This document shows positions 36,505 through 48,992 of a stretch of DNA of 64,000 bases, piece after piece. A model generated the notes under the pieces. The model saw nothing but the letters and a program-made list of their open reading frames with translations, was not told the DNA's origin and did no database searches. Both the position numbers and the translations under genes were made by a program. Location: NCBI GenBank assembly GCA_027886175.1, contig JAJNNQ010000031.1, positions 4,476,501 through 4,540,500 on the forward strand, read 5' to 3'. Within the stretch, counting starts at the first letter, position 1. Every line of letters starts with the position of its first letter. This DNA is from Phylloscopus collybita (Eukaryota > Chordata > Aves > Passeriformes > Phylloscopidae).

Positions 36505-39500
36505 CTAAGATTTTTTAAAGAAAATAAATTAATAGAAATCCTAATATCTTTTAGTTTAGCTTTGAGTATTAAGAGTTATATAAGATTAAGCAATATATAC
36601 ATTTCTGGTAATACATTTTTTTTCTAACAATGACATAAAAATGCAATAAATTCTATAAAGAGTTACCACTAAAAACTTAACATTACCATTTGAGAATTTC
36701 TCTTTTACTGCAAATGATAAAACACACCACATTTTTCAATTAACTATTGATTTTAACAATATCCATTTTCTCTGAATTCACTTCACAAAACAAAAATATA
36801 GTACAGAAATATTTCCACTGTTTGGTTCCAAGGCATTAAATTCAAACCATTCTCCCCCTTCTCTTAAAGTTAGTTTAATGAATACTGAAAGCTAAAAGGA
36901 GTTATAAAATCTGACTTAGTTTCACCAAGAAAATGACTTTTTGGTGAACAACAAGCAGACAACAAGACCTTGGAAAGGGGATTGTGTGGGCATTGCTTCA
37001 TCCTTATTGTGAGACCAGTGTTAATCCTGCATACACTTTTATTTTCCTGAACTAAACTTATTCTTCAAAAAACATTCTTTAGAATAAAACCCAAACCAGT
37101 TTAATGTAATATTCCTTTTTTTTTTTTTTTTTTTAAGATCGTCTCCTGAAAAAAAAAAAAAAGCCCATATGATTATTTAAAAAACAATATGTCTGAGCTT
37201 GGCTGTTAAAATGACACTACATTATTAACTCAGATTTAATGGAAATCATGTTGGAGGGCATTGCTATAAACAGTTTTCTAAAGCAGCTGGATGCACTGGA
37301 CCACCTATTGCCAGGGCACTGCAGATAAAACCAATATTGCAAAATCAGGGAATTTTTCCCCACCTCCCTTGGGTTCTCCACTTATCACACAGTGATATCA
37401 GTGATTAATAATGTCAGTCCTACTTGAGATTCCCCCGTATCAATGCTTTTACAGCGTCAAGAAGTCACCATCACAGACTCCTTCCTGAACTTCTCAGCCC
37501 TCCAGAACTGGATATATTGGACACCATTGCTGCCGAGGCTTTGCTCAGTTTTCCCTATGCCAGATGGCAAAATTTTAGGAATGAAGCCTGGCAAAACTTG
37601 TAATGATAAAAAAATAAATAAATTTATATGTAAAGGTCACAGTAGATCAACCTTCCTGGAAACAAACAAGGAAAAGAAAGTCATGGCCCCTCCCTAAAGG
37701 AGCATTTTGCAGTTTGCCTAAAAGACCTGAGCTCTGCAGAATGAAGACCACATTTGAGTTAGAAACTTGTTATATGAATACCGCAGAGTGTAAAATAAAG
37801 TAGTTCGTATTTCTGTATAACAACACAGGTTTTATGTTTACTTCTGTGAGCTGCATCTAAACAGAGGGGTCTACAGAAAAGGCATGGTTTTTTTTCTTTA
37901 TTGCTGCATGATGTTTTTATTATTCTGAGACCCATGAAAATTAATAGTGCAATATACATCCATTTTAAATGAGATATTACATTGCCAAAATGAATACACC
38001 CCAAATAAAGTACAACGGAGCCTCTGCCCGAGTGACTCTCTTACTGATGCCTCGAATCATAAAAAGATATTTCAGTTATTTTATAGGAACTCTATAATAT
38101 ATAGACAATGCTGCACTGTAAACCCTGAATATTCTATGTCCCTGCAACAATCTACTGATATCAGTGGCAGATACTCTCTATGAATCTCAAAAGTTTTAAG
38201 AAGAAAAGAAATCCATTGGAAATAAAACACCTGGACTAACAGCCTGTTAGAAGGAGAGAACAATACTGTGGTTCCACTTGGACCACACCCAGAAAGCAAA
38301 GACAAAATACAGATCAATCAGACCATTACCCAGAGCAGGGCTGATGAAAAGCTCTCTGGTTGCACTTTGAATGCTCAAAACTCGCTAATTCTGAAGTTGG
38401 CTTCAACCCAGATCTCAGCTGCAGCACCACGGAGGCAACTTGGAAAGTGAAATTTCAAAACTTTTCCAAAATGACAGAATGAAGGATTTTTTAATTTTTT
38501 TTTTTTAAAGACAGTTTTAGCTGTCTTGCCCTTTCCTACCATAATCTGACAATTTGCTTTCCTTCTTTTTTATTTTTTTCTCTTTTGGCTGTTCTAGAAC
38601 TTCAGAGGTGTCACTGCAGGATGTGCACTTTGAGGCAGCTCTGGTCCTACACTCTCATTGATCTAATGGTCCATATGGATGTCACGTTATTTGACATTTA
38701 AGTTGACAGGCTTCAAAGTGTGGAAATTAACAAAATCTTCACAAATTATAGCGATTTGCTGTTTACAATTTTCTGTGAAAATTTTGAAATGAAGGTTGCC
38801 ACCGCTATGCCAAATTTCAACCTGTTGTGATGGGAGAGAGCTAAGGTGTTAAACCCCAAACATAACGCTTTATAAAATGCTCACTAAAAATAATAGGCAA
38901 TAAAACTGCACATTAACTTACTGCAGTAAAAATTCTTATTAAAGAGTTGTTACTCTGCATGCAAAGTGAGCATTTTGAACTGCAGTCGCCATTTCAACTG
39001 TTCATGCCTCAAAAACAAAGGCACCAAGAACTAAATAGATTCTGAGTTTCAACCCATAACTTTTGGCAAAATACATAAAGTAGAAGGCTCTGAAAAGCCA
39101 TATATGATGTGCTTGTGATTAAAAACACCTTAAACATGTTAGCAATGGGACTGTCAAGTTATATGCTTCCCATGGCAGATAAAGCCCATTGTGGGAAGTG
39201 TGTTAAAAATCAGTGTTTAAGGAGATAAAGGTCTAATCTAGCAAATCTTCCACTATAAATTAAAAAAAAAAAAAATGCAAATTTATCCAAACTGAGCCCT
39301 TGTTTTAACACATCACGAATCGAAATTGTTATCTCAGTGATGGATAGGTTTTGGTTGCAGCATCCTGCTGCCGATCCCAGGTATCCCCAGCAGCCTCCCA
39401 AAGCTGCTCAGCAGAGATGCTCCTGGAACACCTCCACAGAGATCATCTCTCCATCCTGATGCAAAAGCATATTTGAAATCTATTGAGAAATCACGCCAAA

Positions 39501-39635
39501 AATGAGAGTAAATTAGTGCCAAACTAGCTGTGTCTTTTTCTGCAAGGTGAGCATGTTCCTACAAGACCACTTCTGTTAGAAAATAGCTTTTACAATAGAT
39601 TGTTCCATTCTATGCCTCAAATAAAACCATTGCCA

Positions 39636-39770
39636 CCACAGAATGGTTTGGGTTGGAAGGCAACTTGAAGAGCATCTCTTTCCAACTCCTGCCATGGGCA
39701 GGGATATCTTCCACCAGACCAGGTTGCTGAAGGACCCACCCAACCTTGTCTGTGCCCTCACAGTTTGGTA
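39636..39770 (-). repeat. CR1 LINE 3'-end fragment
   Basis: The plus strand reads 'cagaatggtttgggttggaa', 'ctcctgccatgggcaggga' and 'ccaccagaccaggttgctga'. It is the reverse complement of a CR1 3' end, in the long KYNU intron and in the same orientation as the gene. Confidence 0.87.
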
Positions 39771-42700
39771 TCACTGAGACCTTCCCAGGGAATTCTGCCA
39801 CTTCCTGTCATTGCACAGAATTTTACATTTGCCACATAAAATTTAAAGCAAACTGTGTTAGCTCGGTTCCATGAAGCAAGTAAGAATATAATTAAATATT
39901 GCAGAAATGTTTTCAAATTCCCTTTTTTTTAAACTCCAGAACGTTCTCTTGTTTTACAAATCAACGAACCAAGGGTTTGCTGGGCTGGAAAATGACTGCA
40001 GAAAGGAATGATATCCTCTTATTTAGTCATACCCTCTTTAAGGATATTTACACCTGGGAACAATCCCTTCAGTAAGTGTTTTTCAGCTGATTTTCCTCCT
40101 TCACATCTGTCTGCTTTAGACTGAAGCACTGGTTGTTCCCAACTTGAGTCGCCCCCCGTTTGTAGCTGCGTTAATGACGCGGGAGCGCGGGACATAATGA
40201 CCGTGATGTATGTGCAGTGCAAACATCAAAGAAGATCCAGTTAAAGAGCACAGAGGAAAAAAAAATACAAAAGAAAACTCCTTTGACCTTTGCTTTGGCT
40301 TTACAGATGATCATGCTACTCATTTATAATTTACAGCCTGGAGCAACACGGGTCTCGTTTCCCTTCTCAGCAAGAAAAAAAGAGACAGAAGCTCTTGAGT
40401 AGTGGTACAGAAAATAGGGAAATACCATTAATGTGGCCCAGCTTTTACAGTCCAGGGCAATGTGCTGGAAGTATCCTGCCATTATATTGTGTGAGATAAT
40501 CATTTCACATCCAGGGGAAGGCAAGTTGAAAAGCTACAGGAATACAGTGTGAAATTTGTAATTCTTGATTTTACATCTTCCAGCTTCCCTGGGCATAGAG
40601 CAGTTTGTCTCCTCTCCCTTATCAGGTCACAGAGCGAGCTGGAAATTTCATAGTCATTATTTAGATTATATTAGGGGCATATACCAGCAAAGCATGCTAT
40701 GTTTATGAAAGGATGGATTAAGCCAAATCATAAACAGGCAGTTTGGGGCCAGGCTGGGTCGACAAAGGAGCTGCTGGATGGCAGCTAAGCTCTTCATTCA
40801 CACATTGCTCTAATTTTGCAAAAGCATCCAGGTGTTGGCAAAGATTTGTTTGATTTTTTCATGCTGCTGTTCCAGCCATGAGAAAGAATCAGCTCTGAGG
40901 AGTTAATGAGACTTGTCACTGCTCCCAAAGTTCATTACACAGAGCCAGACAGATCTTATGCCGTGTCTGCAAAGGCAGGGAAAAGAATGAGAGGGCCAAA
41001 AAATAATCATCAATTTCAGTTCCTTGCAGTCCTATATGTCCATGGCATAACTGGCTGGTTGAAGAGCACATCCATGTCTCAAGACATCCTAAAGACCTAA
41101 GATGGGCAAGCAACAGGCACAAGTGCAATGTGGCACAAGTTTAGAGGAAAGAGGTTAATTGTGACTCAAATATCACTCTCTTAGAAGGAAATGTGTGACA
41201 AAAAAAAAAAAAAAAAAACACATGAGGTCTTAGAAATTAAACTACAGAAGGACACAGAAAGCCTGGAGGCTGGAACCAGCCTGGAGATAGGGACAATTCA
41301 CATCTGATCATGTTTGACCATCATCCTTCTGCCTGGGAGAACATGGTGGCACCACATCCAAAGCCCAGGTCTCGTATTTCAAATTCTGGGATAAAAAAAG
41401 AACCAAACCAAAGAACTCCAAACTAACAAATGATACCATCAGCTCCTCAAACCCAAAAACATTTCTGAATACACTTTACATCCATATCTGAATCTCCAGC
41501 TCAACTGAAAGTTTAATTCCACATTTTGAGGTACATCCCTTCAGTTTCCTGGGCTCCATGTAATGCAACACAGAGAGAAAAAGTACCCAGGACTCAAGTC
41601 CTCAGCAGGAGCATCTTCTAATGTTGCTGCACACAATGGTCAATGCCAGAAACCAAACTCACAGAAGCAGATCTCTCACCCCCTCAAAGCCACCCTACTC
41701 TCACCCAAATCTACAAACACCACCTCTGTGGACAGACCTGGTCCCCAGGCTCAACATCTGGGCTCAATTCTTTGCATTCTACTCTGCATTAATTTTATTG
41801 CAGCTTTCTAATTGCAACTTTTATATGTTTTAATTTAATTTCTATGGCATTAATTTTATTGCAAGCACACAAGCATGATTGTGTTTCTTTGGATTCAATG
41901 CCAAAACTCAGAATAAATAGAATGACACATACACACAGCAACTAAGAAAACAGAAAAACCTGCTCCTTGCTTTACATGGCATTTTTTTGGCTCACTTGCT
42001 GGAGTTTGAGAAGGAGTTTCAATTTTCTTTGCTATCACTGACTTGTCTGATCATTGATGAGTCATTTGGTCTCTCCACGCCTTTAAGCCCTCATCTCTAG
42101 GAATTCTGCTCAGGACAGCCTTAACTCTGCAGTGAGGGATGAGAATATACTTGTAAAAATGTGCTCATATATTTAGCAATGAGGACCATATAAAGATGAA
42201 GAGGTAGATTTATTTGGAGTATCATAGACAGGATTTTTTATATATATATATATATGCAGATAAGGAAAGGGTATGTGGAGGTAAAGCTGATGTCACTTGT
42301 TATTTTTCCCCTCCTGTCAGCCTTTCCCCAAATTATCACCTCACCCTCAAAAGTTCTTGCCAGTGTTAGGTTTCTATTCATTTCAGAATCTATATAATAA
42401 TCTATCAATATTTTTCTTGATCTAGATCACTTAACTGGCATTTCTGAAAAGGTTAGGGAAAAAAAAATTAAAAATCAATATTTCTATTGCTTAATTCCAC
42501 ACAGTATTTTAAAACTACGCTGAAACAAAACAAGCCCAAGTAGATGGACAATGTTATTCCACTCCACCCCACCCTCTCCATACTGAGCACCCCAGCAGGG
42601 TCATGCTGTGACCCAGAGCTTCCCTGCTGGCAGCACACTGAAAGGGAGAAGGGTCATTTCAAATGATGTTTGAAATGATGAGGGGGTCTGTTTAATCAAA

Positions 42701-43304
42701 ACAAAGAATAATTGAAAAGTAACTCCCGATTTCATCAAAGAAATCAAGAATTCAACCATTACAACCCCCTCGTGTAGGTGAAATTCTTCCCATACTGAGA
42801 AGCTGTCAGGTATGGAGTAGCCCCACAGTAAATATCTGTAAAGGGTTAGGATTTGCAAGGGGGATTAAGGGAGTTATAGCAGCTACCCCTGTTAGACTTT
42901 AGCAGTATTTCAAACCTAACTCTCACAGTCTCCTTCAGAAAACTTTGCCAAGATTGCCAGAAGCTATATTTAAAGCCTTTTTTTTTTTTTTTCTTATATC
43001 TTTTTAGCTATCCTTTATCCCAAATGGTAAGCTTGGACTTGTTTCATTATTCTCTTCTGTGCAGTGCCTGTTAATTTTAAGTAGGATCTGTTGTTAGGAT
43101 TTGAAAAGCTTTTGAAGCCCAGGTAATTATTAGCCTCAGACTTCTGTAGTTTAGGACTTGCACACACTCTGCTGCTTTCCTTACCCTTTTCAACTCATTA
43201 CAAATGTTTCCTAATTATTAAGCATATGTGACTTGTGAGCGGCGCCATACATTATTAATGGGCCAGTCTCTTAGAACTCAGTGGAAAAAAAAATCAAAAC
43301 TCCT

Positions 43305-43343
43305 TATGAAAAGTTGCTACTGTGAAAGTAGTAACTTTTCATA
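43305..43343. other. Inverted repeat (16-base arms, 7-base loop)
   Basis: The left arm TATGAAAAGTTGCTAC (43305-43320) and the right arm GTAGTAACTTTTCATA (43328-43343) are complementary except for one position that would be a G-U wobble in RNA. The loop is tgtgaaa. It lies in the long KYNU intron. Confidence 0.9.
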
Positions 43344-46317
43344 TTTAATATCAATGAGGCTTTACTTTGTCAAAGGACCAAAGTAATGTGATTGTATTAG
43401 AGGCTAATAGCATGACATTTTTCTTCTGTTAAGAGGCTTGCATTTTCAGTACCATCCAAAGGGAGACAATTTTTCTCCTCTATTTTGAGGCTTGTCTTGG
43501 TCAAAAAATAGCTAAACTCACTTTCTGCCTAGCAGCAAGTTTTAACAGCAAAGACCCAAATCCTGAGAAAACTCTCATAATTTAAACAATGACACTAAAC
43601 TATGCAACTGCAACGAATGGAATTAAGAAACTTCCAGATCTGAGTAATCACCCTCTTTCCAAAAGTAGCTGGGCAGCTCTCAGCTCCCTGAGCTTTGCTA
43701 CTCTTCCAGGTGGGTGATTTAACAAAACTGTTGCCACAATTAGAGGGGCTCTTGGGTGAAAAACCCGGGCTGTTTGGTCAGTACAAGGTGATTTACAGCT
43801 CGTGGGTGCACACACTCCTCCTGGATTGATTTTTACCTTGTTAGTCCTTTAGGCTCGGCACAAGTGGGAATACACCGATTTCAGCACGTCCGGCCGTATT
43901 ACCCCTCCAGGTCAAAACAAAAAGAGATTGAGTTCACTTTTGTAGCAGGAAACAAGTTGCTGTGGCCAGGGCATGAGGAAGAGGAATGGCTGCAATGCTG
44001 CCAATCCAATCAGGGCCCTTTGGAGCCTCACAGAGCTCTCCACCAAACCTCTGAGGCGCCTGCGATAAGGGACGATAATTTCATTCGCCATGATCAGGCA
44101 AAAGGAAGGTAGGATCCAACAGCAGACAAAATGGGAGCCTAAATTAAATCCCAGGAGATGATTTCACAAAAAAACAAACCCCCTAAGGCTAATGAAGTTG
44201 AATTAAAAACTGTTAAATCAGCTTATGAACAACTATTATCGCAAAGTGCTCATATAACACTTTCACTGGCCAAATATCAGATATATGGAAAGGGGGAATA
44301 CAGCCAACAGTATGTTCACACATTTAGTAAGGGGAAATTGAATATTCTGCCTAACACTAGGAATTAAAAATCAAGCAGGGAGCCAATTTACTCATGGAGA
44401 TATTAATAAAGTTCTCAGTGATTTTTATAAAGTGCTGAATAGCTCTCAATTATTTTATGGTGATAAAAAAAATGTTCTATTCTTTAAGAATTCCATAATT
44501 TTTTTTCTAGACTATTTCAAATAGATTAAATTAAACAAGTGAAAGCAACAATCCCTCCTAGAGCTACTTTTAAATGTGAATTCTGACTTAAAGGAGACTT
44601 GGATAGTTTTGATTACTATGATGCGTTTACTGAACTATACAGTTTCTGCAATCCCTTGAATAAATCTTTCAGGGGAGGATATCTAGATAGATTTCTAAAT
44701 AATAAATGTATCTGACTGAAATGTAATATAAAATTTTTACGATCTGGGAAGCTTGGGTCTTTGTTGTTTTTGAACAGAGTAATCACAATATTAATGCAAG
44801 ACCTTTATCATACCAGAATTCTTATTAGCTAAAATGTAAGTTGTCACTTCTGTTCTTAGCCTGAAACAAAAAACAATCCACATTAGATGAGTTTTGTTTT
44901 GTTTTTGTTGGGGTTTTTTTTTATGGCAGTGGCTAGAACTAATTGAATTCATAGTTTCAAGTGCCAGCAAATTCGCCACAGAATCCAGTAGCTGTGTTAC
45001 AAAACATTTACTAAGTGGTACTGAAGGAGGACAACTGGGATGAAATCTTTTCAGCTGAAGTCTAAGGCATGAAATAATTAAAGGAGAACAGAAATGGGCA
45101 TCATTCAGAGCTGTTTCAAAGAGGTTATCTTCAAAAAGATTAAATTTCATCCATCACTAGAAAACAAGAAAAATGTGACTTAGGGGCCTTTCTTTATTTG
45201 GCTGTGTTTGCCCAAAATTTCAGTAGCACATAAACTAGCAGTTTATGGGGTCTAAAATAGATTTGACACGTAATGTGACAATGACAATGTAACCATGTCA
45301 CGTTTGACATGAGGTCCAGCACCGGTTCCAGGAGCTCCAAGCTCTTCTCACTGCAGAAGCAGGTGAGAAGCACCAAATGAGGACATTTATATGGACTTAT
45401 TCTCCTGTCAGAAAATAACTGTACCTGCAACTCTGATCCTCAACACACACTGACAAAATCTCCCTGCCTTAGCTCACAACGGGGTGCTCGAAAGTCATCT
45501 CAGAAAGCTGTGAGTGAAAACAAGAGGGATGCTGAAAAACTAGATTTCAGTTGGAAACTATTCCATTTTTGCTCAATAATCTGTTAGGCAGCTAAAGAAA
45601 ATAATAAATAATTCTTCACATTGAGCAGCTGTTTTTCAAGGCATGGGACAGAAAAAAAAAAAAAACCTAACATTTTCCCAAAACAGTTGCAGTGGTGTGA
45701 TTAGATCAGCGAATTGATGTCATGCCAACTGAGAAATTAGGGAAAGGAAAAGGAGAGGGAAGATTCTGTGTTTCTCCCAGCATTTCACTATAGAAACTCC
45801 TCTTCAGACACTTGAGTGAGCTCTCTGCGGCTGGAGCTGCCCTGCAGTTTCCACACAGTGGAAGGCAGCAAGAGGCAGCTGCCAGCAAGCACTGAAAATT
45901 ACTCCAGTGACAAATGAGGAGTAGTCACTGTGACAGCAAAAATTTACCAGCAGCGACAAAGAGGTGTGAAAGTAAGTATTTCACAAATGGAAAGTGAGAG
46001 GAAGGATTGGCTTACAGCGAGTGGGCAAGAATAGAAAATATATGTCATGAAGGCCCCTAGGAAGCTCCTCATTCAAAGACTTGTGGAGATGGGTAAGAAA
46101 TAAAAGACAGCAGGCTGTGGATGACTTTTGATGGACTTTAAGATAAAATAGATTTGATTAAGGGAGACAAAAAGAAAAATATGAAGGTCTCTGACCTGGT
46201 GAGACCTTATCTTGGTAGAGTGCTGGAAAGAAGTTTTAAAGGGAAAGAGGGAGTATGAGGACTAGAAACCTCATGAACATGTGGAAACAAATAGGCACAA
46301 GTGGTAAAACCAACCAA

Positions 46318-46362
46318 ACCAACAAACAAACAAAACCCCCAAACAAACAAACAAACAAAGAA
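46318..46362 (+). repeat. (CAAA)n simple repeat
   Basis: Repeats of 'caaa' with a short C interruption in the long KYNU intron. Confidence 0.85.
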
Positions 46363-46832
46363 TCCTTTCATAATCCCTCCATTCACAAACCCAGAATGCC
46401 AATTTAGCAAAAAGTAAGAAAACTGAATTATTTCCTTAATCTGAGCAATGATCTTCCAATCACCTTTGAAAATGCTTATGGTTTGAGTCAGGTGCTGGCT
46501 GAGACATGAATCACAATATGAGCTGTATGTGTGACCCCAGAGCTGCAGCTAAAGCCAGAGAGGTGCTCAGCCAGGTCAGGGACACAAATAGCTCTGGGAA
46601 ACATCCCGGGCACAAAACCCCATCTTGAACCCATAGCTGACAATTACAGGAATATAGTCAAGGGACACAAATGGGGGGAAAACTGGTAACTATTAATGGC
46701 ACAAAAGCATAAAGACTCTTGCTGGTGCTTTCAGCTTAGAGCAATTTCAATCCATAGCATGACCTCAAAGCACATTCTGTAAGGAGAAATTAGACACAAT
46801 TCCCCACTGTGGTCTAATGAACCAATACAAAA

Positions 46833-46859
46833 TCATGAGCAAATCTCATTTGCTCATGA
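46833..46859. other. Perfect inverted repeat (12-base arms, 3-base loop)
   Basis: TCATGAGCAAAT (46833-46844), loop CTC, ATTTGCTCATGA (46848-46859). Further copies of the tgagcaaa word follow directly to 46881, so the hairpin passes into a short tandem array. Confidence 0.95.
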
Positions 46860-48779
46860 GCAAAATGAGCAAATGAGCAAAAGTTTTTTAAAAAATTAAA
46901 AAAAAAAAAAAAAATTAAAGGGCACATGCAGACTACTGGTTTAACTGATAATCTTAGGAGGAAAGCTTCATAGAAAGCTCCAAAAATTCGGAAGTAGAAA
47001 AAGTGAAAAAAAAATGATCAAACACTGAAAATGAGTCAACATCTAGTAGGAAATCCCAGATGTAAAGTTGCATTAGTTCCAGCACATTTCTGCACAGAGG
47101 TAAGCAAGCTCTTCGTGGAAACAGCAGAAGATTTACTAGTGGTTTTTTTCATTAAAAATAAACTCTTTCCTCCCTAATACAGAAAGGTTCTGTGAGGTGG
47201 CTACAGAAAAACACACAGCTGAATGGATAAGAATACGAGGAGAAATAATATCTCTTTTTGTGGCTTATTAAAAAAGCAGGCAAAGAAGGTTTTCTTTCCA
47301 TTTTCTTAGAGGTGTGTAACACCAGTACAAGTGTTGCACTTCTGTAAATTCATTCAGCAGGAAGGAAGCTTGCTGTTTTGTCTTACTGGGAAAAAAATCA
47401 AGACACAGCAAAGTGCTTTCATAGCTACCTGCCTGGACGTGGAGCACTGAGGCACAGAGAGCAGGCAGATAACAACACACGGCCTTTGAAGTGCAAGGGA
47501 AAATCACAGCATCCACCCAGACTCCAAGGAGAGCCTCAGGATCCCTTCCTGGCTCGTTAACAGGATGCAAGAGTCGCCCCCAGGCTACATTCACCTTTCC
47601 ATCAGGCTAAGCCTGTGGGTTCCTTTCATGTGTTCGAGCAGTTGTGTCTTACACCAAGGGATGAGAAAGGCGAGAAAGCAAATGTGGGAGGAACAGAGCC
47701 ACCTCCCTCTCACTCCCGAGGCTGGGAGAGCTCCAGGACCATGGCACAGCACACCAAGTGATGTCCCTTCAGCGTGATCCAGGAGGGGGAATGCATGGGA
47801 GTGCACTCAGGGAGTGAGAACAACACATCCCTGCCACGCTCACACCGACTACCCCAGAGGTGGTGCAGAGTTCACACACAGCACCCTTACAATCACCTCA
47901 ACATCCAGCCAGGACAAAGATGGCAAGACATCCTCCTTCAGGGAGGAAAGAACGAGAAGGATATTTATACTGAGAAAAAGAGGTGAGATTGCCTGAAGAT
48001 ACAGCTTAATTACAAGGAAGGATTTGAAGGAAGCGAGAGGGAAAACGCTTGACAAGAGAACAAGGAGACAATCATGGGAGCCACATAAAGGAGCCAAAAA
48101 AATAAGAATGGGGATAGGTGATGTGAGTGCACATTAACCTCCCTCATTTTTTTTCTCCCAGAGACTCCAAAGTTAAAAAATGCTCTTGGATATTTGCCAT
48201 GCAGTTGGTGAATCCGAGAACACACCCCTGCAGGCCCATCATGGGCCTAGATTGGCCTAATAAATCACTTGTCCCAAGACAATGCAATTAAGCCTAATTA
48301 GCCAATAGCTTTATTCCTAAACAGTCTCTTCCCATGGGAGATTTTAACTTTTGGTTTCTAAATTAGCTCAAGGAGCTAAATTGCTCTCATCTCCTTGGCA
48401 AAGCAACAGTTCATTTCTACCTTAGCACAGGATACTTCACGCGCTCGGGGGACACACACACGCTCGCTGCTGCGAGTAGTTTATTTACATCAGCCCAGAG
48501 TTTGAGTCCAGTAGGACCAGGGAGAACCCTTCTGGAAGCTGCAGCATGTTCACTGCCATCTGTCACCGCTGGCTTTCCCACCTGGCTGCACTCCCTACCA
48601 GTCTCTAGGTTGCTTCTCCAGATCCTCTCCTTGACCAGGACAAGGAGCTCTTTATCTGTTCTGATAAAGCTTCCAGTAGTGCTGAGAGACTCAGAAAGGA
48701 CAAATTCAAGGGGCCAGTGAGAAATGGATCATCTTAGCCTATTATCTGAGTAAAGTCTGAGTAGAAGACTCAGTCTGAG

Positions 48780-48992
48780 TAAAGAAAGTCTTCCCTGTGA
48801 GGGTGGTAAGACCCTGGCAGAGGTGCCCAGAGGAGCTGTGGCTGCTCCTGGATCCCTGGGAGTGTCCAAGGCCAGGTTGGACAGGGCTTGGAGCAACCTG
48901 GGACAGTGGAAGGTGTCCCTGCCCATGGCAGGGAGTGGAATGGGATGGTCTCTAAGGTCCCTCCCAACCAAAGTCATTCTATAATCCCATGA
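48780..48992 (+). repeat. CR1 LINE 3'-end fragment
   Basis: Same CR1 family as the copy at 54508. It shares 'gtgtccaaggccaggttgga', 'cagggcttggagcaacctgg' and 'gaaggtgtccctgcccatgg', and ends with the CR1 terminal words 'attctata...atgattc'. It is 5' truncated and lies in the long KYNU intron, antisense to the gene. Confidence 0.9.
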
